This document shows positions 37,649 through 48,678 of a stretch of DNA of 64,000 bases, one piece after another. Position numbers and translations under genes: made by a program. Position 1 is the stretch's first letter. Each line of letters opens with the position of its first letter. Under the pieces are notes generated by a model. That model made no database searches. It was given only the letters and a program-made list of their open reading frames with translations, and had not been told where the DNA came from. This DNA comes from Saccharomycopsis fibuligera x Saccharomycopsis cf. fibuligera (lineage: Eukaryota > Ascomycota > Saccharomycetes > Ascoideales > Saccharomycopsidaceae): NCBI GenBank assembly GCA_001936135.1, contig CP012811.1, positions 2,232,001 through 2,296,000 on the forward strand, written 5' to 3'.

Positions 37649-39249
37649 AATGGTTGGTCATCTCTGCTTTTCTCTATTTCTTTGTTTTTGTTTTTTATGA
37701 TGGTTAATTTTTCCCGCTCTGCTTCTTGTTTTTTTTTATGCCTTTACTCGCCTATTGATAACGACACTGACGAATATTTTATTGAAATGGCCAAGGGAAG
37801 TTTGTAATTGTGTATTTGAATTGTGCTACTGGATTATTTGCATGCTACTTGTTTAGAGTTCTGATTTTGTTTCCTGTTACAGATGCACGCATTGATCAGA
37901 TTTCAAAAAGTACTCGAAGACGTGAGCATGTTTTAAAAATCAACTCAGCAGAAGTATATTCAAGCCATTTATAAATTACCAATGATTTGACCATCAACTA
38001 TCAATCATTATCACTGGGTCTCATTTGCCTCCTGGCCATTGTGCATGCTCTGTCTGATGACATGCACTGTTCATTATCACTGTTCATACTTCTTTATACA
38101 TGTTTTAATTTTTTTTAGTCTTAGTTTCCTTTTTTGTATCACGTATCTCAGCTTTAGCCTTTTTTCATTTTTATATTTTTTTTTTTTTATTTTATTTTCT
38201 CAAATGTTGGTTTATTTTTTTGAGCGTTGTTTCCCACCCCCCCTCCTAGTAAAAAAATATAAAAATTTGTTATCTAGATTGAATGTTCTAACGTGTGCGT
38301 GCAAATATGGCCTCGTAACATTCTCTAGAGCTAAAAATTCTCCATAGAGAATTGGCGCCAATGAAATGTACTACTGCGCGCACGATCGATCTCGCTGGGA
38401 ATCACCAAATCAAGAACAGTGAATGTCCCGGACACCTGATTTCTTTGCGATTTGCCAAACAAATAGTTGCTCAGAAAGCCAGGTTCTTGCAAGAATGTCT
38501 CAGAATGTTGCAGCGTCAGCCGTTTTGCTAATTAAAACGGTGTCTCATAGCATCTATGTCCAGAATGCTTTGCGTAGTAGTAGACTGCTGAATCATCCTT
38601 GCAAGCCGTTATCTGTCCACGAGGAAAAAACAAACTATTTGTCACATAGATCTGTTAGAAGCGATGCAGCATATGATTTGAAATCTTATTACCAGCTATC
38701 TTTCCGTAGTTCTAGGGTTCGCATTCGATTGAAGCACCGCTTCAGCTTTCTTTTCAATCAATTAATCACAATTTCAGTGGATTGAAATTGCAGCGGCGAT
38801 CTTCGTTTTCTGCATAGACACCGTTTTCGCGCAGCCTTTGGCGAGTCTCGTTAATTTTCCCTTTTTCGCCTTTTCTGTGCCCATCCATCCTCCTTGCTTT
38901 CTTCTCGCTTTCTTTTTCTTATTTTTTATTTTTTTTGCTCTCTTTCCAATTCAACATATTTTCAAGAACATCTCTACTATCACTTACGCCGCTGCCATTG
39001 ACCTGTTGCTTTCGCTAGCTACCACTAGTAGCTTTTTCTTTCTAGCAGGCCTCCGCACATCACCCCATTGGCCCATCTTCTTTGTTGCCCTCGGCAATTA
39101 GTCCTGTTTTGTCAAATACTTCTTTTTCTTCTTAGCGTGTTCCTCAAAATTTCTCCGTTTTCCATCGAGTGATTTTCCCCTCTCCCAACGTTATATTTCA
39201 ACTTCAAACAGCAATCCCATAGTTATAGTAATTAAATAGCTTACCTATA
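37649..39249. other. 1.6-kb gene-free region upstream of Kelch 2
   Basis: The region holds the SNC 3' end and the Kelch 2 promoter. It includes pyrimidine-rich tracts (38100-38210, 38900-38940) and a pair of inverted repeats at 38335-38362 (listed). The open frames at 38423-38785 and 38838-39101 have no protein-like character. Confidence 0.5.
38335..38362. promoter_or_regulatory. Adjacent inverted repeats
   Basis: AATTCTC-CATA-GAGAATT (7-bp stem, 4-base loop) is followed directly by the 12-bp perfect palindrome ATTGGCGCCAAT. The GGCGCC core could be a protein-binding site. It lies ~0.9 kb upstream of Kelch 2 and ~0.7 kb downstream of SNC. Confidence 0.4.
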
Positions 39250-41901
39250 ATGACTCTGGATGCTAGCGAGTACAAAAGATATGAGCCTTGGTTGCTTCCC
39301 ATAAATTACTATAATCCATTACGCAATCGCTACGACGACCCAATCAAGGGACTCGCAACCGCCAGAGATGCAATCAAGAGTGAAGAAGATAAATTGGAAA
39401 TTCTTAGCAAAAATGGCATTCAGTTACTGGAATCTACCGATTTTGATGATTTGGTTTACAAAACTGCTAAACTTAGCTTTGATAACAGCACCAATAACAC
39501 CACCATAGCCGGATTAAACCTTATGAACAGCCAAAATCAAGACGCAGAGTGGCTCAATGCTAGAAGAGACTCAGAAAAGCAACGAATCAACCAGTTGAAA
39601 ACTTACTACTTCAATAAAAGCTACAATATTGCCAAAGATGTCAGTGATGTTGCCAAATACATGCGCACCCATCAGGTATGGAAGCCCATCATTGAGTTGG
39701 ACGCTTTTGAGAAAGTGGTTACGAGATCCGATCTTGGCGAACAACTCGAGAAATTCGCAATTAGGGCTCAAGCAGATATTGCCAATAGTCCCCTCAAGCG
39801 ACAGGTACAAAAGGAGAATAAAAAACAGCTAGAGAATTCGCAAAATGGAAACAGTTCTCTCGCCAATGCTCTTTTACCATTGCTCGATAAACAACAAATT
39901 TCGTTGCGTAGTCAGCAAAATGCTGCTGATACTTTTGTCAATTTCACTTATTGTCCAACGATTTATGGTGAACGCTGTGTTCCACCATTAGTGTTTCATA
40001 ACACCGTTTCCATTAGCGATAATGTCTATATTTTTGGCGGGCTTGAGTGCTTAAAAACTACCAATTTTGATTCTTTAGACTTATCCAAAATTAAAATCAA
40101 GGGCCCGGACTACCCTTTTCCTTTGAAAAGCCTGATTTTAAATAACCCAATGCTCGTGGCTAATCAGAGAATGTTGGTTTTTAATTCTGAAACAAACATC
40201 GTGGTGCTCCCCGAAGTCAGCGGCGATGTACCTCCTCCATTATGTTGCGCAACTGCTACCGTTGTCACTCATCGGTATATTTTTTACTATGGTGGATTTG
40301 AACTTGTCACTAAGAGGGCGCCAATACAACCAGAGGCACCAGCAGTGGTATATTTGGACCGTGAGCTTAAAGTAAATGGCAGATGTTGGATTTACGATGT
40401 TGTTTTGCATTCGTTCACCGAGATCTCCTTGGTTGATAAATCAGCTGAGCAGCCGATAACATTCCCAAGATTTGGACACTCAACTACTGCTTTGGGTTTG
40501 AGAGATGTGTCATTTGAAGAAAGTTCGTATGGATCATTGTACAATTATGAGGACGATGCTGCCACTACGGTGACCACTGCTACTGCTGATTCGTTGGGGT
40601 CTAGACCGACAACAGACATTGATCATGAAACGGCTAGTTTTGTAACTGAAGATCAACATAGCGAGTACAATGCCCGAAGCCAAGCGAAGAATAATTATAT
40701 ACTCTCTTTATTTGTGTTTGGTGGGTATGCTTACGATGAACAGACGAATCAATTCAAATGCTTATCGTACAATTGGCGTATTGATTTGCGCGTTACATCA
40801 ACTAGTATCAACGGCTACTTGATCTTCAAAAAGAAAGCTCTAGCTAGTGTATTACCGTCGCTGAACCAAGGCCCCCTGCACAGAGGTTTCCATGCTGCGG
40901 TTTTATGTGATGATAGTATTGTCGAACAAGCCAAAAATAACAGTTTTGCCGCTGACGAATCCGGTGTTTTGTTGCGGAGATACCAATCGTTTGCGAAAAG
41001 AATGGAAAACAAGTCAATTTTGATTCATGGTGGTAGCAATTTGTACTCTACGTTCGGCGATTTGTGGAAATACTCTTTTGACTTAAAGAAATGGAAAAAA
41101 CTCAAATTATCAACCTCCGCTTTCAATGATGATGGATCTCCAGTGGATGGTTTATACGAGGCCCAGTATGCTAAGGCCAATCATCAAATGATCCAGCTCG
41201 ACAAGTACATTTTGTTCATTGCTGGTTTTAGCGAAGACCACATTCTTGAAAATTTAGCTGAGGTTAGACAAAAAAATGGCGTGCCGCTTAATTTCAAGAA
41301 CGATGAACACTTGCCAGATATTGCGCCTATTGCTTCCAAACTTAGCACTTCTGGTGCTAATGAGCACATCAGATTAATTATGCTCGATCTCGTTAGTAAT
41401 ACCTGGATTTTCAGCCGTTGCCGTCACAAATTACCGGTATACTGTAACTTGAAGGATTTTGTCACTAATGACCCCGATCTTCAGAAACAGTTGGAGCATG
41501 CACTTGAAGGTAATTGTGAGCTTGAATTAAAACAGCTTTTGACCTCCGGCACTTTAGGGTCTGCCGAAGCAGTAAAGAAGGTTTATTTGACTTTGAGGGC
41601 CAATAGCTTGATCACCACTCATACAAATACTCTCGGTAGCGCATCATGCTTTTCCAACGGTAGAGTCATTTCTGTTGGGGGAATATTACTTGCTAATAAA
41701 GATAATATCCGGCCAACATTGGAGATGCAGGCCCTGCTTGATAATGAGAAGCAGCAAGAAGTGACAGACGAGCATCCATTAATATTAGGAAGCTTGTTGA
41801 GCAGAGGCAATCCTGTGGGAGCATTGATTAATCTTGAGTTGCCAATTTACACAAAAGGGTACAGTAATCCGTTTAAAGATGATACCACGTTGTACATTTG
41901 A
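39250..41901 (+). CDS. Kelch-repeat protein 2, Gpb1/Gpb2 (Krh)-like
   Basis: This 883-residue paralogue is close in length to S. cerevisiae Gpb1/Gpb2. The N-terminus, SEYKRYEPWLLPINYYNPLR, matches the starts of Kelch 1 and Kelch 3. FTYCPTIYG (near residue 238) opens the propeller, then GPDYPFPLK, GDVPPPLCCATAT (near 325), RYIFYYGGFEL, RFGHSTT, LFVFGGYAYDEQ, HRGFHAA, STFGDLWKYSFDLKKW, KANHQMIQLDKYILF and a final ASCFSNGRVISVGGILL. The Gly-Gly-containing Kelch blade ends are visible at least six times. In the yeast model, such proteins restrain PKA by acting on Ras/Ira and on PKA subunits. Poly-acid loops vary between paralogues, while blade cores are conserved. Confidence 0.8.
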   Translation: MTLDASEYKRYEPWLLPINYYNPLRNRYDDPIKGLATARDAIKSEEDKLEILSKNGIQLLESTDFDDLVYKTAKLSFDNSTNNTTIAGLNLMNSQNQDAEWLNARRDSEKQRINQLKTYYFNKSYNIAKDVSDVAKYMRTHQVWKPIIELDAFEKVVTRSDLGEQLEKFAIRAQADIANSPLKRQVQKENKKQLENSQNGNSSLANALLPLLDKQQISLRSQQNAADTFVNFTYCPTIYGERCVPPLVFHNTVSISDNVYIFGGLECLKTTNFDSLDLSKIKIKGPDYPFPLKSLILNNPMLVANQRMLVFNSETNIVVLPEVSGDVPPPLCCATATVVTHRYIFYYGGFELVTKRAPIQPEAPAVVYLDRELKVNGRCWIYDVVLHSFTEISLVDKSAEQPITFPRFGHSTTALGLRDVSFEESSYGSLYNYEDDAATTVTTATADSLGSRPTTDIDHETASFVTEDQHSEYNARSQAKNNYILSLFVFGGYAYDEQTNQFKCLSYNWRIDLRVTSTSINGYLIFKKKALASVLPSLNQGPLHRGFHAAVLCDDSIVEQAKNNSFAADESGVLLRRYQSFAKRMENKSILIHGGSNLYSTFGDLWKYSFDLKKWKKLKLSTSAFNDDGSPVDGLYEAQYAKANHQMIQLDKYILFIAGFSEDHILENLAEVRQKNGVPLNFKNDEHLPDIAPIASKLSTSGANEHIRLIMLDLVSNTWIFSRCRHKLPVYCNLKDFVTNDPDLQKQLEHALEGNCELELKQLLTSGTLGSAEAVKKVYLTLRANSLITTHTNTLGSASCFSNGRVISVGGILLANKDNIRPTLEMQALLDNEKQQEVTDEHPLILGSLLSRGNPVGALINLELPIYTKGYSNPFKDDTTLYI

Positions 41902-42491
41902 GTCCAAAAATCGCATACTTTTTAATTATCTAAAAAATCTTTTAGTTGCTTTTCTTTTGTTTGTTTAAAATTTGCTTAATTTTTTATATGTTATCCTTTT
42001 TAGTTACCTTCGTCATTAATCATCAGGTACGTTGGTTTTATGTCCGCTTTGATCTACTCCTTTGCCATTCTGTTTTTAAAGTCAACTAGCATATGCCCTT
42101 CTTTTTTTTTTTTTTTTTTCTTTTCGTTTTTGTTTTTTGTTGTTCGTTTGCCTTTTGTTACTTCCCAATAGTAACTATACACGTCATACTGTTATTTCCT
42201 ATGTTTGCCTCTCTCACGCTACTCGAACAAAATATGTTCTTTCCTGAAACAAATCATAACATTTTACATAGATTTGGTATTTCGAACTCTTGCAATTGTC
42301 TTGAGAGGCTATAATAGCTGATGTCTTGTTGACTGTTTGCGTCTTCGCAGGTCCGTGTAAACTATACTCTATAGTAGTTAGCCGTCAGTTGCAATGCTAC
42401 GTCGACAAGAAAAAGAAAGGAAAAGAAAAGGAAAAAAAAATATTAAAAACAAAAACATAAATAACAATGTTTTCATTCACGCCGAATACTC

Positions 42492-42521
<30 letters not shown>
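42492..42521 (+). repeat. (CTGG)n tetranucleotide repeat
   Basis: Seven CTGG units followed by CTGCATACG. Confidence 0.9.
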
Positions 42522-42522
<1 letters not shown>

Positions 42523-43036
42523 CATACGTCAACCTGGGGCTCTGCTCTGCTCTGCTTTGTTCGCGGGAACCATTGCTAGCAGAAAGCTGCGCATAGCCTC
42601 AGCCATATGCAGGTTTTGCGAACATGCAACAGAAAACACAATAGAGAGTGCAATTGGAATATAATTTGTCATAATACACAGTACTGTGACAAACTTGGAG
42701 AAGCTTTGTTATGGTTAAAATAGAGGATAGGGTAAAGATATAGTTACAGCACAATATCTACGGTACCGTTGCTAATTTCGATGTTAAAGGCTGTGGTACG
42801 TTAGAGCTTGTTTTGCTTCAGGCACCTTCCAGGCACCTTTCAGGTAAACGGAGTTGGACATGCAGATTGTCAACAAAGCGACCTTTACGTTTGGTTTACG
42901 TTGTATTTTTGTTTTGAATATTCCAAAAAAAGTTTGGATGTTATATGGTAACTTTGAATCGCTAGACGGTTGGCTGTGCCATCTCATATAGCTTCATTCT
43001 AAGAAAACCCAGTAGTGAACTAACTCGAAAATATAG

Positions 43037-43044
43037 TATAAAAG
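43037..43044 (+). promoter_or_regulatory. TATA box of the repeat-rich secreted-protein gene
   Basis: TATAAAAG lies ~170 bp upstream of the start codon, and the leader in between is A/T-rich and gene-free. Confidence 0.5.
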
Positions 43045-43213
43045 GAACTCCATGACCTTGGTAATTTGAAAAGAGGTTTGGTTCTAATTTATTGAAATAT
43101 CAATATCAATAATTAAAAAAATCAAAACGCAAAAACTTTACAACCTTATCAACAGTTTTTTCTTTTATTCTTAGAACTCTGCCACACACACACTTTCTTA
43201 TTCAAATATAAAA

Positions 43214-44125
43214 ATGCAATTCTCAATTATCGCTGCTTTATCTGTTTTCCAATACTTGCTCTTGTCAGAAGTTCAAGGTGCTCCTCTTCCTTCTACCGCT
43301 AGTGGTTTGAGTGCTGCTGCTTCAGCTCCATCTGCTGCTGCTTCAGCTCCATCTGCTGCTGCTTCAGCTCCATCTGCTGCTGCTTCGGTTCCATCTGCTG
43401 CTGCTTCGGTTCCATCTGCTGCTGCTTCGGTTCCATCTGCTGCTGCTTCGGTTCCATCTGCTGCTGCTTCAGCTCCATCTGCTGCTGCTTCGGTTCCATC
43501 TGCTGCTGCTTCGGTTCCATCTGCTGCTGCTTCAGCTCCGTTTGCTGCTGCTTCGGTTCCATCTGCTGCTGCTTCAGCTCCGTTTGCTGCTGCTTCGGTT
43601 CCATCTGCTGCTGCTTCGGTTCCATCTGCTGCTGCTTCAGCTCCATCCGTCGGTGCTGGCAGCCAATCATCTGGCATTCCACCAAGCGACTCTTCTGATG
43701 CACCAAATGGACTTTTGAACGGTGCAAGTAAGCAAAATGGTACTAGCGAAGACAGACAACCACCATCATTTGTTGGTAGTGCTGGTGCTGGTGCAGCCGG
43801 ACTGGCTGTTTTGCCAACAGCAGATGGCGGTTCTGCCTCTGCTGCTCCTACTGCTACCAACACTGCTACCGGCGCTGCCGCTACTAGTGCCGGTGCTGAC
43901 GCTGGTAGTGACGCTGGCGCTCCTGCTCCTACTGCTCCAGCTGCTGCTGCCACAGATGCTGCTGCTGCCACAGATGCTGCTGCTGCCACAGATGCTGCTG
44001 CTGCCACAGATGCTGCTGCTGCCACAGGCAATGCTGCTGCTTCTGATGCTGGCGCTGCTGCCACAGGCAATGCTGCTGCCACTAAAGCTGATGCACCTGT
44101 AGCCCAAGCCACAGGTTCTGCTTAA
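43214..44125 (+). CDS. Secreted Ala/Ser/Pro-rich repeat protein
   Basis: I do not recognise a named family. The 303-residue product starts with a clear signal peptide, MQFSIIAALSVFQYLLLSEV, followed by QGAPLPS. Residues 34-145 are sixteen tandem AAAS(A/V)P(S/F) heptads. The middle (about 150-190) is a non-repeated Ser/Gly/Asn segment with N-glycosylation sites, and the end has a second Ala-rich repeat (AAAATD, about five copies). There is no hydrophobic C-terminal GPI signal, so the protein is likely released or held in the wall by other means, with heavy O-mannosylation. The minus strand is also open over most of the gene, but the signal peptide and TATA box support the plus strand. Confidence 0.78.
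   Translation: MQFSIIAALSVFQYLLLSEVQGAPLPSTASGLSAAASAPSAAASAPSAAASAPSAAASVPSAAASVPSAAASVPSAAASVPSAAASAPSAAASVPSAAASVPSAAASAPFAAASVPSAAASAPFAAASVPSAAASVPSAAASAPSVGAGSQSSGIPPSDSSDAPNGLLNGASKQNGTSEDRQPPSFVGSAGAGAAGLAVLPTADGGSASAAPTATNTATGAAATSAGADAGSDAGAPAPTAPAAAATDAAAATDAAAATDAAAATDAAAATGNAAASDAGAAATGNAAATKADAPVAQATGSA
43313..43648 (+). repeat. 21-bp minisatellite, 16 units
   Basis: Sixteen in-frame copies of a 21-bp unit (GCTGCTGCTTCGGTTCCATCT and close variants) encode AAAS(A/V)P(S/F). Variation is confined to three positions: Ala versus Val (with a silent TCA/TCG change before it) and Ser versus Phe near the end. This is typical of recent unequal exchange. Confidence 0.95.
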
Positions 44126-44405
44126 ATTAGTGACTGAGCACTCATAATATTATGGTAATGTTTTTGCTCATTTCATTTCATTTATCTTTTATTTTATTTT
44201 TTTGATCACTTGTTTATGGTTTTAAGTTTGATTATTTACTGGTTCACTTAAGTCACTGGCTGACTTGTTTCTTATATAGCATTATTTTTTTCAATGGTTT
44301 CGTTTGGGATATGGGCATGTGTTATCTGCTCAATTTTGAATATTTATACATATGGTACAACAACGCATTAACTTCAGGTTTTGAATATTAAACAATGTTC
44401 GTAAA

Positions 44406-44444
<39 letters not shown>

Positions 44445-44720
44445 CGGCTCAGTTGATGAAATTTTGGTGTGCAGCGATCTGACGCAGGATTCTGCATGCT
44501 GGTCGAAGTAAGGAAAAACCAGACAAGAACACGAAAATTGAAAACTGAGAATGAGCGATGACTTGATAATTGTTGCAGTATATGGTAAATGGAATAGGTA
44601 ACCCATAAACTCAAATCTATTCAATGCACACTATCTTCGATTTTAATTGAGTTATATTCAGCAATTAAAACAAGACAACCTTTGTATTCTCTGGGTTTTT
44701 AAACAATTTACTGACACCCC
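44126..44720. other. Spacer with a T36 tract
   Basis: T36 at 44409-44444 is the longest homopolymer in the window. The rest is A/T-rich 3' and promoter sequence with no gene. Confidence 0.6.
44409..44444 (+). repeat. T36 homopolymer
   Basis: Thirty-six consecutive T, ~275 bp upstream of the next gene's start. Its exact length may reflect sequencing or assembly error. Confidence 0.85.
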
Positions 44721-46106
44721 ATGAACAATCTTGTGGATAAATTTTACAACAAAGATAGCATTTACAAGAGCGGTATAGACACAACCGCTGATGATACACT
44801 GTCACCAATACTCGATTACGGAAACACTTCAGCACATAATCACTTTGATAGCAGAGGAAATGGCAGCACAGTTGCTGCCGAGCCTAGTAACGTTGATGGC
44901 GGATTAGGAGCAGTCAACAGAATCTCAATCTCAGATAATGGACTAACTAGTGCAGACGATAGCAGCAATATTAACCTCAACCTAAACATTGGTAATAATA
45001 GCGCCAATGGTAACGTCACCATTAGCAGCAGCGACGATTTTGTGGCAATAATTGTTGGGCTTGGAGACTTGATAAATACGCTACGAAGCGTCTCTTTTGA
45101 GTACAAGGCGCCCAGTTTTCGAAACAACAATGTGCAAAGTATCAATAATAATAACAATACAAACATCAATAATGGGACTAATAACAGCAGCAGTGCTAGT
45201 CTTCGACCGGAAACCAAAAGGAGTAACAGCACTGTGAGTTATTTGAGCGCTAGCAGTAATGGGGAAAGCTTACTTGCTCATGACCTTTTAATTGGAAGTG
45301 AGAAAACAATTGCTCACAAAATAGAAGATAATTTGATGTTAGATGGGAAGTCAAATAATAATAAGCAGCAACAGATATTCAGCAGAAACTACAGGGATTT
45401 TGTCAAAACCAAGGAAAGATATAAGGGTCTATCTTACAATTCTGATTTTTCATTTGCTTCCCCCAAGAATAACAACAACTACCACAATAATGACAATAGA
45501 AGTCCTAATAGCGACGAAAGCAACATTGAGTTAAGTAAGTTAAATGACCAGCTTAAACAGCTCGTTGAGTGCGTGAGGTACAACGACAAACAGATCAGCG
45601 CATACTACAACATGTTCAGTAATTTCAAACAAAAACTTTTTTTTTGCAACCAACGACTCGTGGCGTTTAAAAAAGCACTAGTAAACAAGATCCAATATTT
45701 GAACGCATGTGCCAACGAGTGCAGCAATACTACGAAAAGGAACCAAACTCAAAATCAAAATCAAAATCAAAATCAAACTCGAGACCAGAACCAAGACCAG
45801 GAACCTGGGGAGGCAGACTTCAAGAGTTACTTAGTGGAGATTGGCAAGCTTGAGCAGCACTTGGGTGATTTGAAAGGGACCATAGAGCAGAACAACCGTC
45901 TTATTGAAGAGATCGATCGCCGTCTCGAGGAGGATGAGAAGATGCGGAGCTTAATCCGCCGCAATCAGGTGCGCCGCAACCGGGCGATCGCCAAAGGGGC
46001 AGCTTACGTGGTGGTGGCTGTGTGTGTGGCGTTCCTAGCCAACGTGGTGCTTAAACATGCTATACGCACGCGGATTTTTGGAACTCTGACTGTGACCCTG
46101 CCATAA
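44721..46106 (+). CDS. Unassigned coiled-coil protein with C-terminal membrane segment
   Basis: I do not recognise this 461-residue protein. Its first half is Asn/Ser-rich and probably disordered, with one structured-looking patch, DDFVAIIVGLGDLINTLRSV (about residues 105-125). The second half has a helical segment (SKLNDQLKQLVECVRYNDKQ), an Asn/Gln repeat near residues 342-356, then a coiled coil (about 370-415). One hydrophobic segment near residues 425-447 (AAYVVVAVCVAFLANVVLKH) is preceded by a very basic RRNQVRRNRA stretch and followed by only ~14 residues. This arrangement suits a tail-anchored protein of ER, mitochondria or peroxisome facing the cytosol. The C-terminal third has higher GC than the rest. 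Confidence 0.72.
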   Translation: MNNLVDKFYNKDSIYKSGIDTTADDTLSPILDYGNTSAHNHFDSRGNGSTVAAEPSNVDGGLGAVNRISISDNGLTSADDSSNINLNLNIGNNSANGNVTISSSDDFVAIIVGLGDLINTLRSVSFEYKAPSFRNNNVQSINNNNNTNINNGTNNSSSASLRPETKRSNSTVSYLSASSNGESLLAHDLLIGSEKTIAHKIEDNLMLDGKSNNNKQQQIFSRNYRDFVKTKERYKGLSYNSDFSFASPKNNNNYHNNDNRSPNSDESNIELSKLNDQLKQLVECVRYNDKQISAYYNMFSNFKQKLFFCNQRLVAFKKALVNKIQYLNACANECSNTTKRNQTQNQNQNQNQTRDQNQDQEPGEADFKSYLVEIGKLEQHLGDLKGTIEQNNRLIEEIDRRLEEDEKMRSLIRRNQVRRNRAIAKGAAYVVVAVCVAFLANVVLKHAIRTRIFGTLTVTLP

Positions 46107-46785
46107 CTACTACTGTGGGCACAGGGTTACATCGCGGCCGACCGCGGCCGACCGCGGCCGATGGCACCTTCGGTCACCTTCGGTCATACCGGATATGGGC
46201 TCATAACAATATCCTCACTCAAGATGCAGTTACTGACTGACTCACTTACTCGCTCGCGAGTGACGCACTCTCCCGGGGGTCCAATGACTCCCAGCCATTA
46301 TTTAACTTTGAAATTATTAAAATTATAATTATTACAGCATACTAAAAATTGCAGCTAGAAAAGCGGCCCGGCGGTGACGTTCCGCGACAATGGTGAGTCA
46401 AACCTGCCAAAACTGTACCGCCAGCGTCTTACTTATGCTCCCCGACACATTCTGCTTGTAATTTTCTATTTTTTATTTTTTATTTTTTTAATCAGGTTCC
46501 GCCCTGGTTTTCTTTTTCTATTCTTTCTGTCTTGCTTTGACTGGCGCTTCTGCTTCTACATCAGTATATCGTCGCCTCTTTCCTTCTGAATTCTACATAG
46601 ACACTCTGCTTTGCTTATATTCATATATAGTCATTTGTTTCCACAATAAACTATAAACTTCCAATACACTTTCAATTCACTCGCCAACTTCAGCTTCTTT
46701 CCCACATACGCTACGCCCCCGCACTACCATCTTGCCTTGCATATGATCCAGCGCTGCCCACTTCTCTGATACGAAAAGTTTCACA
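46107..46785. other. CAT8 upstream region with GC-rich 10-bp repeats
   Basis: About 680 bp separate the unassigned membrane-protein gene from CAT8. The left end carries GC-rich tandem 10-bp units (listed). The right part is a pyrimidine-rich promoter and leader. No additional gene is seen. Confidence 0.5.
46131..46185 (+). repeat. GC-rich 10-bp tandem units with CGGCCG and CGGTC cores
   Basis: Three units of the form ACCGCGGCCG (46131-46160, first one ATCGCGGCCG) are followed after 5 bases by two identical ACCTTCGGTC units (46166-46185). The first set is rich in CGG/CCG half-sites. This GC block stands out in otherwise AT-rich spacer DNA. Confidence 0.8.
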
Positions 46786-48642
46786 ATGGCAGTCAAAAGA
46801 ACAACAACAAAGGCAAAAGTCATAAGGTCCGCTGACGGCATCGAGAGAGTCGCCCAAGCCTGCGACCGTTGCCGTTCGAAGAAGACAAAATGTGATGGTA
46901 AGAGACCCCAATGTTCACAGTGTGCTGCCGTGGGATTTGAGTGCAAGATCAGCGACCGCTTGTCCAGGAGAGCTTTTCCTCGGGGTTATACCGAGAGTCT
47001 AGAGGAAAGAGTCAGAGAACTTGAAGCGGAAACCAGAAAATTGAAAGCGCTCATTGACCTTAAAGACGAACAGCTTGAGCTCTTCTCTAGACCAAGCAGG
47101 GAGAACTTGGTGAATGGCACCGTGCTAGGAAATAGTGGTTCTGCTCCTGATGCTACAGGTCCCGGTGATTCAAATTTCAACTTAATAAAATCAAATAACG
47201 ATGGCGTTGCTCTTTCCAATGAGAATATCTCCTCCCAGAGCATTCCTGTACCCAGTGCTAATGGCACGTCTTCACATAATAACAACAGCATCGATAACAA
47301 CAACAACAGCAACAACAATAAAACTATCAACAGCAAAGATGTAAGGAGTAATAGTCTTACAATCAGCAACAACGACTCACACATAGGCTCCCAGTCTGCC
47401 ATCAGTGCAGCTGTTACTGATAAAAGCATATTAGAGCTCAGTGCCGCCAACAAGCTCAACTCGTCGAACCTTTCATTGCTAAATCAGCTCAACGGACCAA
47501 AGATCCATACTCACGAACCTCATGGTGAAGGCTGTAACTGTGGTTGTGTCAGCTATCCACACTCAGTGCACGCCAGACCAACATCGATAGCTGCCTCCGT
47601 CAACATTGACGCTGTAACCGATGACGACTTTGACGACGATGATAATGCTTCCTTGTTGAGTCTTGAAAGCGGCAACAACAGTAACAATATCATTGATAAT
47701 AATAATAATAATAATAGTATGGCAAATGGTCAGCATCTGCTTGGAAATGGCAAATCTCACTACAATTTCTTTGACGACAGTAAAAGACAATTTGATAATT
47801 TAAGAAATAACAATATCAACGGTAACATTGCATCGAGTAGCTCTAATGGCCTTGGAAGTAATCATGCACACAATAACAATAATAATAATAGTAATAACAG
47901 TAACAATAACAATAACAATAATGCCAACAACAACAACGGTAACCTCATGAACTCATATTGCAATGATTTTAACATTTCATTTGAGCAAAAAGAGGCTCCT
48001 GGTGCGGCCGCCGCTATGGCTATCGCTTCGATGAAGAATGATAAAAATCACATAAAAAACCAGATTGCTGCTTTGGTGGCCATGTCCACGCCACGAACCA
48101 CTGAAGAAATCTTGTTTATTCCTTCGTTGATTGGCAAAGTTGGTAATGTGCATGGCTTCACTGCTAAACCATCAGTACTTACTGCCAAAACTTTAGCTCT
48201 TTTGAAAGTCCCCTTTGTCACCAAGAATAGTGAGTTTTTAGTCAACGAGGACAACATGATAAATTTGAAGAATATCAATTTTAACCGCATTTCCAAAGCT
48301 GAATCGCACTTGTTTTTCAGTAATTTGAGATTGCCTAGCCGGTTAGATCTTGACCAACTTATTACCTTTTACTTCCAAGAATGGTCGGCATTTGCTCCTG
48401 TTGTGGATCAGCAAGAGTTTTTAAAAAACTACATTAAATTGACAAAGAGCGCAGAACATAAGTTTAACGATAATAACATGTTCCAGGATGAGAAGTTTGG
48501 TGCAATTGTGTTGTTGATTGTAACTTTAGCTATGCTTGGTAAAAAGAAAAGCAGCAAGTACAAGACGGAAAATGGCAGCCCCATTATCCCGAATACCACG
48601 ACCAATGCTTATTCTTCAGATGCCAATGGTAATGATAATGAG

Positions 48643-48678
<36 letters not shown>

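Larger units (their letters stand above)
41902..43213. other. Gene-free region between Kelch 2 and secreted-protein gene
   Basis: This contains a T18 tract (~42102-42120), a (CTGG)7-type run at 42492-42521 and a TATA box at 43037-43044. No convincing gene is present. Confidence 0.5.

Noticed and set aside
38423-38785. 120-codon plus-strand ORF upstream of Kelch 2
   Set aside because: Composition is like translated spacer DNA and no known motif is present.
43273-44112. 279-codon open frame on the minus strand over the secreted-protein gene
   Set aside because: It mirrors the Ala-rich repeats (GCT/GGC symmetry) and has no signal peptide, promoter or non-repeat content. The plus-strand frame has all three.
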